Notes under the pieces: model-generated
The model's input: only the letters and a program-made list of their open reading frames with translations
Database searches by the model: none
What the model was told of the DNA's origin: nothing
Shown here: piece by piece, positions 1-11,449 of the stretch
Layout: the number at the start of each line of letters is the position of its first letter
Numbering within the stretch: the stretch's first letter is position 1
Assembly: GCA_034770075.1 (NCBI GenBank)
Contig: CM068385.1
Location: 42,926,721 to 42,990,720 of the forward strand
Direction of reading: 5' to 3'
Length of the DNA: 64,000 nt
Source: Aralia elata
Lineage: Eukaryota > Streptophyta > Magnoliopsida > Apiales > Araliaceae
Made by a program: the position numbers and the translations under genes

Positions 1-1808
1 TTGAACCACCTGGACTATTTTTGTAAAAACAGTCCCTACGAATTTTGTACACATTATTTTTGACCTCTACTACTTGAGTTTAACACTTAACTTATATATA
101 TAGCACAATTCTTTGACGGATCGCAAAAAGAGCGAATACATTTCAAGTGGTACTCATATAAAGTGAACAAAAGTTAGGGTTTTCTAACCCTTTTTAAAAC
201 AAACAAGTTCTCTTTTTTTTTTCTTTTGAACAAATCAACACCCAACATGCAAGATCTATACATAATATACTTATTCACATATAGATCAACAGTTTTAGAC
301 CACAAGATCATAAAATTTTATATCACCAAAATCAAACAAAACTTAAAAGGAATTAACTAGTTAGGTTTTAAAGTTTTTATACCTTTCTTCCTTCTTGGTT
401 CTTTCTTCTTCTTTCTCTTTTTTCCTTCCATGGCTTCCATGGCTACTCCTCCCTCTCTTCTCTCTCATGGTCGGCATCCCCCTTTCTATTTCTCTCTCTT
501 TCTTTAGTTTACTACCTTGGGAAGTGAGAGAAATAAAAATAAAATAAAGTAAAGTGTTTTAATTATTGTTAGTAAACATGTATACATATAATACCTATAT
601 CTATACATCATCTCCCAACAAATCTTCTCTCTCTATCTTATCTTATCACATCTTATCTTTAGCACACTAGCAATCTTGGATAAGAATATGGTGGTCCACT
701 AATAAAGGGACACATGGCTAGTTGGTACGAAAAATTAAAGTAAAGAAATCATTACATACAATCCCCTTTTCTTCCTCTTATTGCCGGCAGCCTCCTTGCT
801 TTATTTTTCTTCACTTTTGCTTTCCTTTTATTGTTTTATAATATTAATTAAGTTGCTAAGAGTGCTCCCCAATTGGGCTAACAATTGGACTTCATTTTAA
901 ATTATTTTGGGCTCACTTTTAATCTATTTGGGCTACTAGTTTGCCAAGATTATTAATCCAAATTTGGTTACTAATTTAATAAGTGTTGGGCTAATTTAAT
1001 TAGTCCACACATTAATTATCTAAGTCCATGATTAATTAAATGAGTGGGCTTGGTTAGTAAACTAATTAGGCTAGTCCACTAGTTTTCCTTACTAATTGGA
1101 CTATTAAAATAAATTATCCATATAACACATAATTCTCATTAATTAATACCAATATTAATTAATGTACAAAATTTATTCACTTATTATATTCACTTTAATT
1201 GAATATTTAATTATCTTATTATCTTATCAATGGTTTGATATAAAAAATCCTTAGGTTAGTTCACTAAATTAAATTACTATTAGTGGGACCTCCTTTAATT
1301 AACAATAATTTGGGCCATGTAAATTAGCATGGTTCACCACTTTTAATCTTTTATACCTAATATATAATTAGGTTACAAGACCTTCCTTTATTTGTTTATA
1401 TAAATAACAAATATAAGCAAACACATAATATCCATATTCATTTACTCACATATTAACACCAACTAATTTAATAAATTGAGATATTAAAATAAATCTCTTA
1501 AATTAAGTCATTAGTATATAATTAAAATACTATGACCACTAATTAACAATAATCCTTTTGTTCACATGAAATTTATAGGTATTGTAATACCTTATCCATA
1601 ATATTCATTCAAGTACATATAAATTCATTTCTAGGGTTTTGAAATTTTGTAACCCATATTTTCTTTATTCTCTTTCAAATGGTAAACCATATAGGTTTTT
1701 CTTAGAAATTTTAAATAAATCCACAAAGAATCTAGGTTTTATTCGTTAACCTTTATTTAATCCTTCAAGATTTTATTAATAAATCTTATGAATTTTTGGG
1801 TCGTCACA
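1..1808 (-). mobile_element. Partial LTR, chromovirus (Tekay)-like, running off the window
   Basis: Read on the minus strand, the sequence starting at 1808 is TGTGACGACCC. This resembles the LTR starts of the chromovirus-type repeats elsewhere in the window (TGTGACAACCCGG at 32560, TGTGACGTCCCCC at 36071). The block is AT-rich and non-coding, with many in-frame stops and low-complexity CT-rich stretches near 400-530. No PPT flanks the TG end, so 1808 would be the outer edge of a 5' LTR or solo LTR. Its other end lies left of the window, so no target duplication can be tested. The family call is inference from the first bases and general composition. Confidence 0.4.
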
Positions 1809-2123
1809 CTGTCCTTGTGTGACACAACAAAATAACATCGTTCAGTCAATTTATAAGCATCAAATGTGATAAAACAACAATCTTAAATATTTAATACTTG
1901 CCTTGTGTGACACAACAAACTCATATTAAATATTTAATACTCTATCGCTTTACAATGCTAGAAGGCGACGTTCGATATTCTGAATATCTTTGAACGCTTA
2001 GGACTTAATATAATTTCTTTGAGAGGTTTGTAATTTTTAGTCTCATCTTGTTTTGCGCGCATGCACATATATATATATATATATAAAATACGCGTCATAT
2101 TATTTAACATACAAAACATGTTG

Positions 2124-2165
<42 letters not shown>

Positions 2166-2215
2166 AACATGCACATATAGAATACTATATTCTACCCGGA
2201 TTGATTATGGACTTT
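1809..2215. repeat. AT-rich spacer with (AT)n microsatellites and short duplications
   Basis: No gene seen. An 18-base segment, CCTTGTGTGACACAACAA, occurs near 1813-1830 and again at 1901-1918. A second segment, TTAAATATTTAATAC, occurs near 1883 and 1926. Two alternating AT runs follow at about 2066-2086 and 2128-2161. The only longer open frame here is low-complexity Tyr/Ile sequence read through the AT runs and is not a gene. Confidence 0.6.
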
Positions 2216-3080
2216 TATTCTAGTTTGGTTCACTAGAGCCACCAAGTGAACCAAAAGGTCAAACCTAGGGTGCAAGAATTAAATTTAAATATAACTATTA
2301 CATTTAAACCTGGGCTCCATTACAAATGGGTCTTCAAACGCTCCTTGCTCCGTTGTCTCCAATTCTTCAAAATTAATTCTAACTAGTCCTATTACATAAA
2401 CTATTTACAATAAATAGAAACCTTGATCAGCAGTCAACGGGAAGTACATAGGAGGGAGATAGAATTCATATTGAGAAAAATTAGAGAAGACGAGATACGC
2501 ATACCCCATTTATAAAAAAACCCATACATTCAAGTATCCTCTAAAATAATTTCAATCACACATTGGTCAATAGTCCATAATCAATCCCTATTTATTATCA
2601 TACATATCTCCATATGCATCAATAAATAACATTCATCTCATGAATAATAAAACCATTCCATATATGCATTGATATCAATTAATGGGCAAAAGTTTTGCTA
2701 ATATTTAGTTTTGAAACAAAATAAACTCTTTTATTTTAATCAAAAACCAAATTCAAATTAAACTCCTTTAATTTTAGCAATCTGAAATTCCATTCCAGAT
2801 AAAATAAACATCTTTATTTTAAACTTTTATCAATAAAATAAACCATTTTTTTTAATTGAAGAAAAAAATAATTTTTCAAAACCTGCAGACCGGCGCGGCC
2901 GCGCTGCACCCCCAGAAACGTTTTCTAAGTTCAGGCGCGACCGCGCTCCAGAATGAACTGGAAGCGGCGCGGCCGCGCCGCGATACAGATTCAGGAAAAG
3001 AATTTTGCCCAAAAATCCGATCGTATCTTATATCAATTCATACATGGAATCATCAAAATCAATAATTAACACAAGGATAA
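2216..3080 (-). mobile_element. Leader and internal region of minus-strand LTR-A element (left remnant)
   Basis: This lies immediately downstream, in minus orientation, of the LTR-A primer-binding site at 3081-3093. Bases from about 3080 down to 2880 match, in reverse complement, the segment 45250-45460 that follows the other LTR-A copy. Both carry a GC-rich stretch built on GCGCGGCCGCGC in otherwise AT-rich DNA. Further left the sequence is AT-rich with no recognisable gag. Whether the element was Ty1/copia or Ty3/gypsy cannot be settled because no domain survives. Confidence 0.5.
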
Positions 3081-3093
3081 GGCTCTGATACCA
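3081..3093 (-). promoter_or_regulatory. Primer-binding site (initiator tRNA-Met type) of LTR-A element
   Basis: The minus strand reads TGGTATCAGAGCC, the classic PBS complementary to the 3' end of plant initiator tRNA-Met. It lies one base after the LTR end (AACA, then G, then the PBS). The plus-oriented copy at 45239-45251 has the same spacing with TGGCATCAGAGCC, one base different. This fixes the LTR-A end at 3095. Confidence 0.85.
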
Positions 3094-3094
3094 C

Positions 3095-3433
3095 TGTTAG
3101 GTTTGTATATAACACAAGCATGCAATCAAATTACATAAATAGGGCAGAAACGCGATAAAACGGATTTTAAAATTTTAATACAAACCATCACCATGATTTA
3201 TCCTTGTGTTCAATTATCAATTATATGAAAGAGAAAGAGAAAGAGAATAAAAATTATACCCTCGTAGATCAAAGCTTCTTCGGGTACAAGTTCAACTCCT
3301 AGTCCTTCGTGTTCTTCTCGAATTCCACCGATGAGATTCCTTCCTTTGATCAACGTTAGCCACCCAAGTGTTTGGCCTCTAGAGGTGATCCACTAAGGAA
3401 GAATATGTATTCAAGAAGCTGGGTGTTGGCAAA
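3095..3433 (-). mobile_element. LTR-A, 3' portion (split by Tat element insertion)
   Basis: In reverse complement this segment matches the last third of the LTR-A copy at 43444-45237. The shared text includes the stretch about the Tat insertion site (TTTGCCAACACCC) and the terminal CCTAACA. It stops at 3433, exactly where the Tat-type LTR begins. The missing 5' portion of this same LTR is at 15710-17200. The two parts sum to about 1.82 kb after removing a 5-bp duplication, against about 1.79 kb for the uninterrupted copy. The last five bases here, GCAAA, are the reverse complement of TTTGC at 17196-17200. Confidence 0.8.
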
Positions 3434-5561
3434 TATAGACACCCAAATTTTGCACTTCCTATACTAACCCTGACAGGAGGGCAAAATCGTCAAATTGACC
3501 CAGCACACGAGAATAAAAGGTGGACATAAAGACGAACACTCAAAGCCACCACTACGGGACGAGATCGAAGCCGACACGACAACAAGCGAATGTCGGGAGT
3601 CGGTTAATGATCATTGCGCTTACCCAGATGTCATGGCACGTTTCCCGGCGGTTCCCGGACTGCAGAATGCAAGCCCTTCAGCGGAAACCAATGGTACGAC
3701 ACGAAAATCGAGACGAGGTACGGAAAACAAGAAAGTCAGCACAATCAGCCGCAGATCAATCCGTAGCCAAGGACGGAACTCGAGACGACACGGGACTCGA
3801 GCGCACGGGACTCGAGCACGGCTGGGGGGAGAACCAAGGGCCAACCGCAGATCAATCTGCGGCCTGCGGCTGCCCTTGGCAGTGCCTTATCAGGCCATTT
3901 TGCATACAGAAACAAAAAAGGATCCAGCAGCAGCAGCAGTTCGGGAGAAGGAGAAAAAACAGCAAGAAAACAGTAAAAATTAAGAGAGAAAAGAGTGAGA
4001 AATAGTGAGAAATTGTACCCATTTTGTGAGATTACACCTCATATTTTCTACTCTACTCAATACACAAATTCATACATATTGTCGGGATTATTTGCAAGGT
4101 GAAAAGTCCTTTGTTTTAGCATTTTGTTATACCATTTTTGCTAAGCTTTTTGTCATCCAAATTATCTTGAATGTAGCTTTCTTACATGTTATTGTGAAAC
4201 CATGGATTAGGGACTATTAGTGAGGGTTTCATCGGAATGAAATTCCCCCTAATAGCCCGATGATGTCCGTTTCGTGCAAGTTTAGCTATTACGGTAATGT
4301 GTCATTCGTAGTGTATTTCAATTGTTATTGTAAGATATCCTAGAGCATTAGGCATCCCACGGTTGTTTATTTATGTTGTATCCATTTTGCGGTTGTGCAA
4401 CAAGTTCGGATGTGAGCCTAGGAACGCGATCCCGTGGTCCAAATCCTATGATGGACATTTTTGGATGTATGTAATCGGGTAGATGCATTCGTCATTATAA
4501 ATATGTAATCGTCGGGCCTTAAAACGATACCAAGTCGGAGGTCGGGTTTAAGGCCCCGAAATAGTGAAACTTGTGATTGTAGGCGTTTGGGGTTATTTTG
4601 ATGGCTTACATGCCCATGAATAGCCCCGACGCGTGTTTATGCTTGATTGGATTTTGTGACACGAAAAAATGATTTAAAAGATTAAACGATGAAGGTTTTT
4701 CATTAAAATCAAGTAAACTAGGGGGTTAGCATCACGTAGCAAAAAAATTGGAAGTGTTAATGAATGTCGATTCCTATTAAACGAGAAGGCTAAAGAAGGT
4801 CGTTTTCAAATGTCACGAAAATGGTTTTATAAAATAAAACAACGTTTTTATTAAATCTTGGTGCGTAGGGTGAAAGATATCCTAGAAGTTGCCCATCATT
4901 TTATGAAAGCAATGTATAGATTTCGATTCCTATTTTGACGAAGGTTTAAAAGACTCTTGTTTTGCCAAAACGACACCTAATAAAAATCTCATGGCTTTTG
5001 ACAAATAAAATCAAACCTTTTTCATAAATAAAGGAGCTCTCTCGTACAAGCGGAAACGACGTTCTAAAACATTCCTAAAATAAAACATGATTTCTCATAA
5101 AAGCCAAATGTTTCATCTCTTGTGAAAAAAAACTCACCACAACATTCACATAAGCACACACACACTCACACACACGCCCACACACACACATTTCATGAAT
5201 CAAAGGATAGGAAAGCATCAAGATTGCGGTAACCGTATTTTCACGGAAGTCGGGGGGTGCTTAACACCTTCCCCTCGCTTAAGCAAGCCCCCGAACTCTA
5301 TGAATCTCGGTTCGCAGACCAATTAATTCAGAGTCACATATGAGCCAGCGATTTGCAAAAAAACGGAAACTCGGATGAGTTGGTACATCCATTTCAAATA
5401 TACCAATTGGCGACTCTGGTTAAATTGGCTCATCATAAAAAACGATCTTTCAAAACCCCGTCGACACTCGTGCCGACCTTTCCCAAAAATCATCTAATGA
5501 AAAAGCTAAAATTGGAAAGGGTAACAATCACTAAAGAGAGCGATTCCTCCAGGCGTCGACA
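3434..5561 (+). mobile_element. 5' LTR of a Tat/Ogre-like Ty3/gypsy element
   Basis: A 2128-bp LTR ending GGCGTCGACA and followed by a PBS. Its start reads TATAGACACCC where the other copy has TGTAGACACCC, so the canonical TG has become TA. It is nearly identical in reverse complement to 17201-19314; stretches of 60 or more deduced residues agree with few changes. It contains a CA-rich microsatellite near 5149-5190 and imperfect palindromes of the form CCGCAGATYRATCTGCGG near 3750 and 3846. Open frames inside it (3495-3983, 3520-4005, 5353-5655) are chance readings: the same DNA appears in the other LTR with no sign of protein constraint. Confidence 0.88.
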
Positions 5562-5563
5562 AC

Positions 5564-5581
5564 TGGCGATTCTGCTGGGGA
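5564..5581 (+). promoter_or_regulatory. Primer-binding site of the Tat/Ogre-like element
   Basis: TGGCGATTCTGCTGGGGA lies two bases after the LTR end. This matches the PBS style I know from plant Tat/Ogre lineage elements, usually assigned to tRNA-Arg; the tRNA assignment is from memory. It shows that 3434-5561 is a 5' LTR and that the element runs to the right. Confidence 0.8.
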
Positions 5582-5591
5582 TATTAGAGGG

Positions 5592-7680
5592 TGTTGGTCG
5601 ATTTCGCAACCGAAAAATACGCGCAAGTATACGGGGTCAACAAGTAATAAAGTGATAAGAGAGTTGTCGAACCCACAGGGAATTGTTCTAGTGTATCCCA
5701 AGTACCAACTATATATCTTCTCGATTTTATTTAGACAATTGATGATTTGATGTTTTTGTTCTTTGATAATAATTAGGAGATATGAAAAGCATTAAAATAA
5801 TTAAACTCTAATATTAACAGGTCTAAGATTGCAATTTCCCCCAACACTTCATTTGAATATCCTAACTCTCTCATTTGAACTAATTAACAACATGGAAATG
5901 TCAACCGAGAAATCAAAGCTACTTATAAGCCTCTGTCGATGGTCAAATTCAAATCTTCCTAATGCGGCATGTAGGTATATGTCTATCCTACACACTATCA
6001 AGAGACTAATTTCAAGAACAATAACAAGACACGTGTCACTAAATCTCATTAACGTCCTTTCAATTACCAACTTTCACATAGGAAGTCATTAAGAATAGAT
6101 TCTCCGTTGGTTGCACACGGTATCTAGGTATATATCTATCCTAAATACTATCAAGTTACCTATCATTGAGGATAATCAACAAGACACATGTCACTAAATC
6201 TCAATTAATAACCCACAACAATCTTTAACTTTCGCATGATATCATAACAAGGTCTAAACACTATAATCCGTTCGTCAAGTTCATATAGGTTCCCACGGTA
6301 ATTACTAGCTAGGCAATTAATATATGAAGCATAAATTATGACATACAATTCACAAATGAGTAATTAATAACAAAGAGAGAGAAATCAATTCAAACTATGT
6401 GTTGGGTTCCATTGAAATCTTAGAAATAAAGGTCTAGTTCATGGTAGCTAAGCGAAACATCAAACACATGGTGTTCATCATAAATTAGAATTACAAATTC
6501 AAAGGAAAGAAAGAGATGATAAAACCCATTTACAAGATATTCATATGTTGTTTGCATGGTTGATGACAATCTCTAGCTTTTCCTCTTCCTTTGGCATTCT
6601 TTTCTCTTTTTGCTCCATAGCTTGTTGCTGGAAATTTCCTTGAATTGTAGCCCCCAAGCTCTTCTTGATGAAGTATGTGTAGCCTCCCAAGGTCTAAATA
6701 TCTCTTTGACAAGCCTTTCCTTCTTGGTTCTTTGGCTTTTGTTGAATTTTCCTTGTATTGCAGCACTTTTGCTCTCTATTTTGATGTTTTAGTCTAGCCT
6801 CCCAATCCGTAGATATGAAATATGAAGCCCCAATGAGATATTATATAGTGCCTCCATGAAAAACCCTAGTCAAACATCAGATTTTGGGTCAAAAGTGAGC
6901 TGGAATCGCACTAGGAGCTCAAAAGATCGCACTCAGCACGCCCAGATGCGCCCGCACGCCGCCTGGTGCGCCCGCACGCTGCCCCCTGGCCATGCCGCAC
7001 GCCCATGGCACGCCCACGCCGCGCGCGCGCGCGCGCTGGCTGCCTGGTGCCAGGCGTCGTGCGCCCGCACCCAATCCCGCGCGCCCGCACCAAAACCGCT
7101 GTATCCCGACTCAACTTTGACTTCTGATGGTAAAATGGCCATAACGTCTTTGTCCAACTCGGATTTAGGCGTGTAAATAGACTATGGAAAGCTAAGAAAG
7201 AGCTCTACAACTTTCATAACTGGAGCTTGACGAGAAAATTTCCGGAGAAAGGCTCAAATTGAGCCCGAAGCAACTGTTGTGTAAAATACATGCCAAATCC
7301 GATGGTAAAATAGCCACAACTCTCTCATACGAACTTCAAATTAGATGATTCCGGATGCTCCCGAAAGCTGAGATTAATATCTACAACTTTCGTTCTTTGA
7401 GTTTTGAGAGATTCGGATTGGATCATGGGTGAAATTGGGAAACAAGCAGCTACAGTACCGAAAAGCAAGTTATTGGTATTGATTCCAAGGAGCTTTTATT
7501 TCCATTCCTACAAAACAACATGAAAAACATATAAAAGCGTACAAAAACATATAAAACCAATATAAAACTACATTACATGACAATAAGATAAAAACACATA
7601 AAACCAACCGAAATGACTTAGGATTTACAAATTATCAAGCTCAAAAGCACCTAATTTGTGTATATAAAACACACTCATCA
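5592..7680 (-). mobile_element. Athila-type solo LTR (2089 bp) with GAGGG target duplication
   Basis: The insert begins TGTTGG and ends CATCA and is flanked by GAGGG at 5587-5591 and 7681-7685. On the minus strand it reads TGATGAGTGTG at 7680, matching the LTR starting at 62355, and it ends near GCGCAAGTATACGGGGTCAACAAG as at 47210-47276. There is no PBS, PPT or coding sequence, so it is a solo LTR left by LTR-LTR recombination. It lies 6 bp after the PBS of the Tat/Ogre-like element. The region 6930-7090 is very GC-rich, with repeated GCGCCCGCAC units and a (GC)n run near 7020. Open frames inside it are not genes. Confidence 0.92.
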
Positions 7681-8444
7681 GAGGGCTTAAGCCGCGTTCA
7701 AATCTTGATGCTATCCTATCCTTTAAAAATTCATGAATATGTGTGTGCATGCGATTTTTTTAATGTTTTACTTATTGTTGTGTGAATGTGTGTTTTGTCC
7801 AATGAATGATTGATTGAATGGAATGGCTTTACTTTAAAGAAATCATTTGCATGCGGTGAGGACGATGAATGTGAGTGTATGTTGAGAGAGTACCTCCTCC
7901 TGAGGCGAACCTGTCGGTTGCTTATTACTGGACTCGAAGGGGCTGCTCCCCGGAGATGGCTCAGGAAACGCACAACCCAAATCCACTCCAATCGAAAGGA
8001 TTCAGACGAGTAGATTGCGAAGATTTGGGGACCTTCATGCCAAAAAGCCCGTGAGAGTAACCCTAGGATAGGTCAGCCTCAGATTAACCCAGCGCAGGAA
8101 AAGTCTCTTCATGCCCTTTTACGTTCGCGCATATAAATGTCATGATTCCATTCAATATTCATATATGCCTCCCCTGTTGACAAAAGAGATTACTAACCTC
8201 TATGTTTTGCAGGGAACAGCTGGGGAAGCATAATAAGTCGTGCTAGTATTTATTATTGCAATAAGAGAATACTAACATTCTGTCTTGCAGAGAAAGATTA
8301 AAAAACCCAAAAACACAAAAGTTACAGCTTTAGCATGCATCCACATTTTTCATTCCTCAGGACTAAACTTCGAACCATTGTTTCTGTAGGATTGCTCCTC
8401 AAACGCGTTTGTAGTCGAAAAGGGCCCAAAACTCTACATCTGAA
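7681..8444 (+). mobile_element. 5' untranslated leader of the Tat/Ogre-like element
   Basis: No gene seen. The first 60 bases (TTGATGCTATCCTATCC...) resemble a stretch inside the element's own LTR near 5205-5225 and 17535-17560, so the leader carries an LTR-like duplication. Two TTTTGCAG / CTTGCAG sites near 8208 and 8288 are good splice acceptors, so the gag mRNA may be spliced. The gag start lies at 8445. Confidence 0.55.
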
Positions 8445-9848
8445 ATGGCTGATCTCCCACCTACTAATCCTGGTTCCATATCTAGGGAGGAATTTGATGA
8501 CTTTAAGAAACAGATGTTGGAAATGGGCATGATGCTGAGGGAACAATTGCTACCTAGACAGGATCCACCTAAAGAGGATCCACCCCAACCTAAGGGCGAG
8601 CCAATCGTCCCAAAGGTCATTCCCGTATCGAACAAGACAGTGATTACTATCCCGGAGGAGGGAGATACTGATGACCTGCGAAAGAAAATGAAACAAATGG
8701 AGGAAACTATCCAAACTATGAAGGGCATAGGGTCCCTAGGCAGGGTGAACTATTCAGATCTTTGTGTCTTCCCCGGAACCAGATATCCGGAGAAATTTAA
8801 AATCCCCGAATTTGAGAAATACAATGGGAAGGGGGATCCTTATACACATCTGAAAATCTACATTGGGGAGTTGGGGTCTTATGCAGAAGACGAGGGTCTA
8901 AGAATGCAATTATTCCAAAAGAGTCTGACGGGAGAAGCGAGAATCTGGTATACCCGTCTTGATAATGCCTGGATCCACAATTGGGAAGAGTTGGCCCACA
9001 CCTTCTTAACACAGTATAGCTTCCAAGCACAAATGGCCCCTGATAGATATCAAATGACGAAAATCAAGAAGCAACCAAGGGAATCTTTCAGGGATTATGC
9101 GCAGCGATGGAGGGGTATGGCCGCACAGGTGAATCCCTCAATGAGCGAGTCGGAGATGGTAATGACCTTCGTGGATATTCAAGAGGCTCCTTACTATGAG
9201 CGGGTTATATCAGGGATTGGAAGACCCTTTGCTGAGATGATTAAACACGGAGAAATGGTGGACATGGGGTTGAAATCTGGCAAAATCCGGGATTTCACGG
9301 CTTTGGAAACAGCTGCAGCACAAATACAGAGTGGAAACTGTGGCAGCACTTCCCGTATGGTCCAAAAGAAGAAGGAAGAAGATGTTTCCCTCATCCTGCA
9401 AGGATCGGCTAGGAAGGCAGAGAACAATCCTCCAGTACAGGTGCAGAGAGTGGGGCCATCCCGACAGCCTAACTTCACAGATCAAAGGACGGATGGGCGA
9501 AGGAGATTCGAGGCCTCGAAAAATCGAGTATTCACCCCCCTCGGGGATCCTCTTGAGCAGGTGTTGGCAGTATTGATGGCCCAGAGGAAAATAGTCGATT
9601 TGGCACCCCCGAGTGACCCAAAGGGAAGAAGGTTTGACCCAAGCAAGCGATGCGCATACCACTCGGGTTCCCCTGGTCATGATACGCAGGATTGTTGGAC
9701 GTTGAAGCACAGAATCCAGAACTTGATTGATAGTGGAGAAATTGTGGTGGAACAGCCAGACTCCCCGAATGTCAAAGTCAATCCCCTGCCGAGGCATGAT
9801 GGAGGAGGGGTCAATGTGGCGGAAGCCAATGAAGCCGAGGGGCCGTAA
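8445..9848 (+). CDS. gag: Gag polyprotein of Tat/Ogre-like element
   Basis: The product would be the capsid/nucleocapsid protein that packages element RNA into cytoplasmic virus-like particles. The 467-residue frame has the retrotransposon gag core around residues 105-270 (the IPEFEKYNGKGDPYTHL and EARIWYTRL regions). A C-terminal zinc-knuckle-like motif CAYHSGSPGHDTQDC lies near residues 405-420; this histidine-containing variant is usual in the Tat lineage. The ATG at 8445 is the first in frame and gives a start of plausible length. The frame ends at TAA 9846-9848, but the same frame resumes at once and encodes the protease. So gag and pro form one reading frame broken by one stop, which may be a mutation or a readthrough stop. 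No other break is seen in gag. Confidence 0.88.
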   Translation: MADLPPTNPGSISREEFDDFKKQMLEMGMMLREQLLPRQDPPKEDPPQPKGEPIVPKVIPVSNKTVITIPEEGDTDDLRKKMKQMEETIQTMKGIGSLGRVNYSDLCVFPGTRYPEKFKIPEFEKYNGKGDPYTHLKIYIGELGSYAEDEGLRMQLFQKSLTGEARIWYTRLDNAWIHNWEELAHTFLTQYSFQAQMAPDRYQMTKIKKQPRESFRDYAQRWRGMAAQVNPSMSESEMVMTFVDIQEAPYYERVISGIGRPFAEMIKHGEMVDMGLKSGKIRDFTALETAAAQIQSGNCGSTSRMVQKKKEEDVSLILQGSARKAENNPPVQVQRVGPSRQPNFTDQRTDGRRRFEASKNRVFTPLGDPLEQVLAVLMAQRKIVDLAPPSDPKGRRFDPSKRCAYHSGSPGHDTQDCWTLKHRIQNLIDSGEIVVEQPDSPNVKVNPLPRHDGGGVNVAEANEAEGP

Positions 9849-10782
9849 AGGCTAAATTATGTAAAGAAAATCGATGAAATGATCAACATGATAAGTGATC
9901 ACGGGAATACACGGGGAGCGCCAATTAGACTGGCAGGGGTAAGCAGAAATATCATGGAGGGGCCTGTCAAATTAGCAGCTCCGAAACCCCTCATCCTTGC
10001 AGCGAGGCCGCAAATCCCTGTCAGCAGTCTAAAGACGGTACCATGGAATTATGGGGGGGTGTCAGAGGAAGCGGCCAGTTGTGCTTCTGTGACAACAAGG
10101 GGGAATCCTTTGTATCTCCCTGGACGAGTCCTCGAGGACAAAGCAAACAAAAAGGAAGAGATCTCCGAGGAGAAAGCCATAGAATTCTTGAAGAGGATGG
10201 ATCATCCGGAAGCAAGAGGGATCCAGATATTAAGCGAGGAGTCGACCTTGGCATCAATCATGGATTTGGTGTTATCGTCCAGTGATCATTGCAAAATTCT
10301 GGCAAAAGTCTTGGAGGAGGCATATGTTCCTAAGGAGATCAGCAAAGAAAGTTTCAGCCATCTGGTCGACCATCTGTTGGAAAGTAATGTAATATCATTT
10401 ACCGACGACGATATCCCTAAGGAGGGAAGGGGGCATCGAAAACCGTTACATATTGCGGTGATCTCCTCGGGTTATATTATGAATGGGGTGATGATTGATG
10501 GGGGATCGACGTTGAATATCTGTCCCCTTAGTACATTACAGAAGATGAACAACAATCCTAAGCGCCTACGGGATAGTCATGTAGTGGTGCGAGCCTTCGA
10601 TGGTTCCCGGAGGGATACAATTGGAGAGATTGAATTGCCGGTGGAAATAGGTCCTTGTACTTTTGTCATATCTTTCCAAGTCCTAGACATTGCTACAAGT
10701 TATAATCTGTTATTGGGGAGGCCATGGATACACATGGCAGAGGCAGTTCCTTCCACGCTACATCAACAAATCAAATTTAATT
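9849..10782 (+). pseudogene. pro: Protease region of Tat/Ogre-like element, truncated
   Basis: In frame with gag after a single TAA; the first methionine is at 9879. It carries a retropepsin-type aspartic protease core with the catalytic-site motif MIDGGSTLNICPLS near 10492-10530 and the flap-side motif LLLGRPWIHMAEAVPSTLHQ near 10710-10765. The homology stops at about 10782. The following sequence is a chromovirus-type LTR fragment in antisense, so reverse transcriptase, RNase H and most of integrase are missing. The extreme end of pol survives at 31810-32043 on the other strand. The frame therefore ends in unrelated residues and cannot make a full polyprotein. Confidence 0.82.
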
Positions 10783-11449
10783 CGTGTTGCTCACCCTTGC
10801 TATATCATTGACATCATCCAGGTTATAAAATAGCCTTTAAACACGTCACATAAAAATAATATTTAATCCGTTAATACTATTAATAAACCCAAATTACAAG
10901 GGTATTCACGATTCGCGATCGCTACTCTTTCCGATTAACTCCCCATAATCATATACATCAACGTACATATATCTCACCCATATTTTGGGTTAGCGTCTTT
11001 ACAATAAATAACTCGTCCAATAATATTATCCTTTAACTATTTATTTAATCCAATAAATAGCACTCTAGCGATAATGCTCGAAACCGCCAAATTAGCTTGT
11101 ACGAAAACTTTCATACATACTAATCATCGTCTACACATAATCTAGGTCATAATATAACCTTTAAACACTTACCACATAATATTATCAATAAAAGTCTATT
11201 TTATTCAATAATATTCATAAGCTCGAATTATCAAGCTACCCATGACTCGCGATCGTTGCAATAATTAACTATTAACTCATTCATTTCGAATCTATGTATA
11301 TATTTCACATTTATATATATACCTATTAAGCTCATCTATTTAATCACATAAATATATATAACACATATATATTCAAACGCGACTCATAATAAGAATTATT
11401 CTATATTAAATTCTTATTATAATTATTCTCAAAAATCCGAGTTGTCACA
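10783..11449 (-). mobile_element. Chromovirus-type LTR fragment at left breakpoint
   Basis: On the minus strand it starts TGTGACAACTCGG at 11449. Bases 10933-11449 match 32044-32560 base for base apart from about three changes in 517. The left part, 10783-10810, contains GCTCACCCTTGCTATATCA, the reverse complement of a segment inside the large solo LTR near 36396. So this fragment and that solo LTR are related. It joins truncated Tat protease sequence at about 10782. No PPT follows the TG end, and the right flank is Athila-type DNA. Confidence 0.72.

Noticed and set aside
2066..2161. AT cruciform or origin
   Set aside because: Simple (AT)n microsatellite; no supporting structure around it.
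3081..3093. tRNA gene
   Set aside because: Only the 13 bases complementary to the tRNA 3' end are present, as expected for a PBS; no cloverleaf.
3495..4005. Two overlapping open frames of ~160 codons in the Tat 5' LTR
   Set aside because: They lie in LTR sequence, differ between the two LTR copies by frame breaks, and show no domain or codon constraint.
6856..7176. GC-rich open frames on both strands around the (GC)n run
   Set aside because: Low-complexity Ala/Arg readings of CGCCCGCAC repeats inside a solo LTR.
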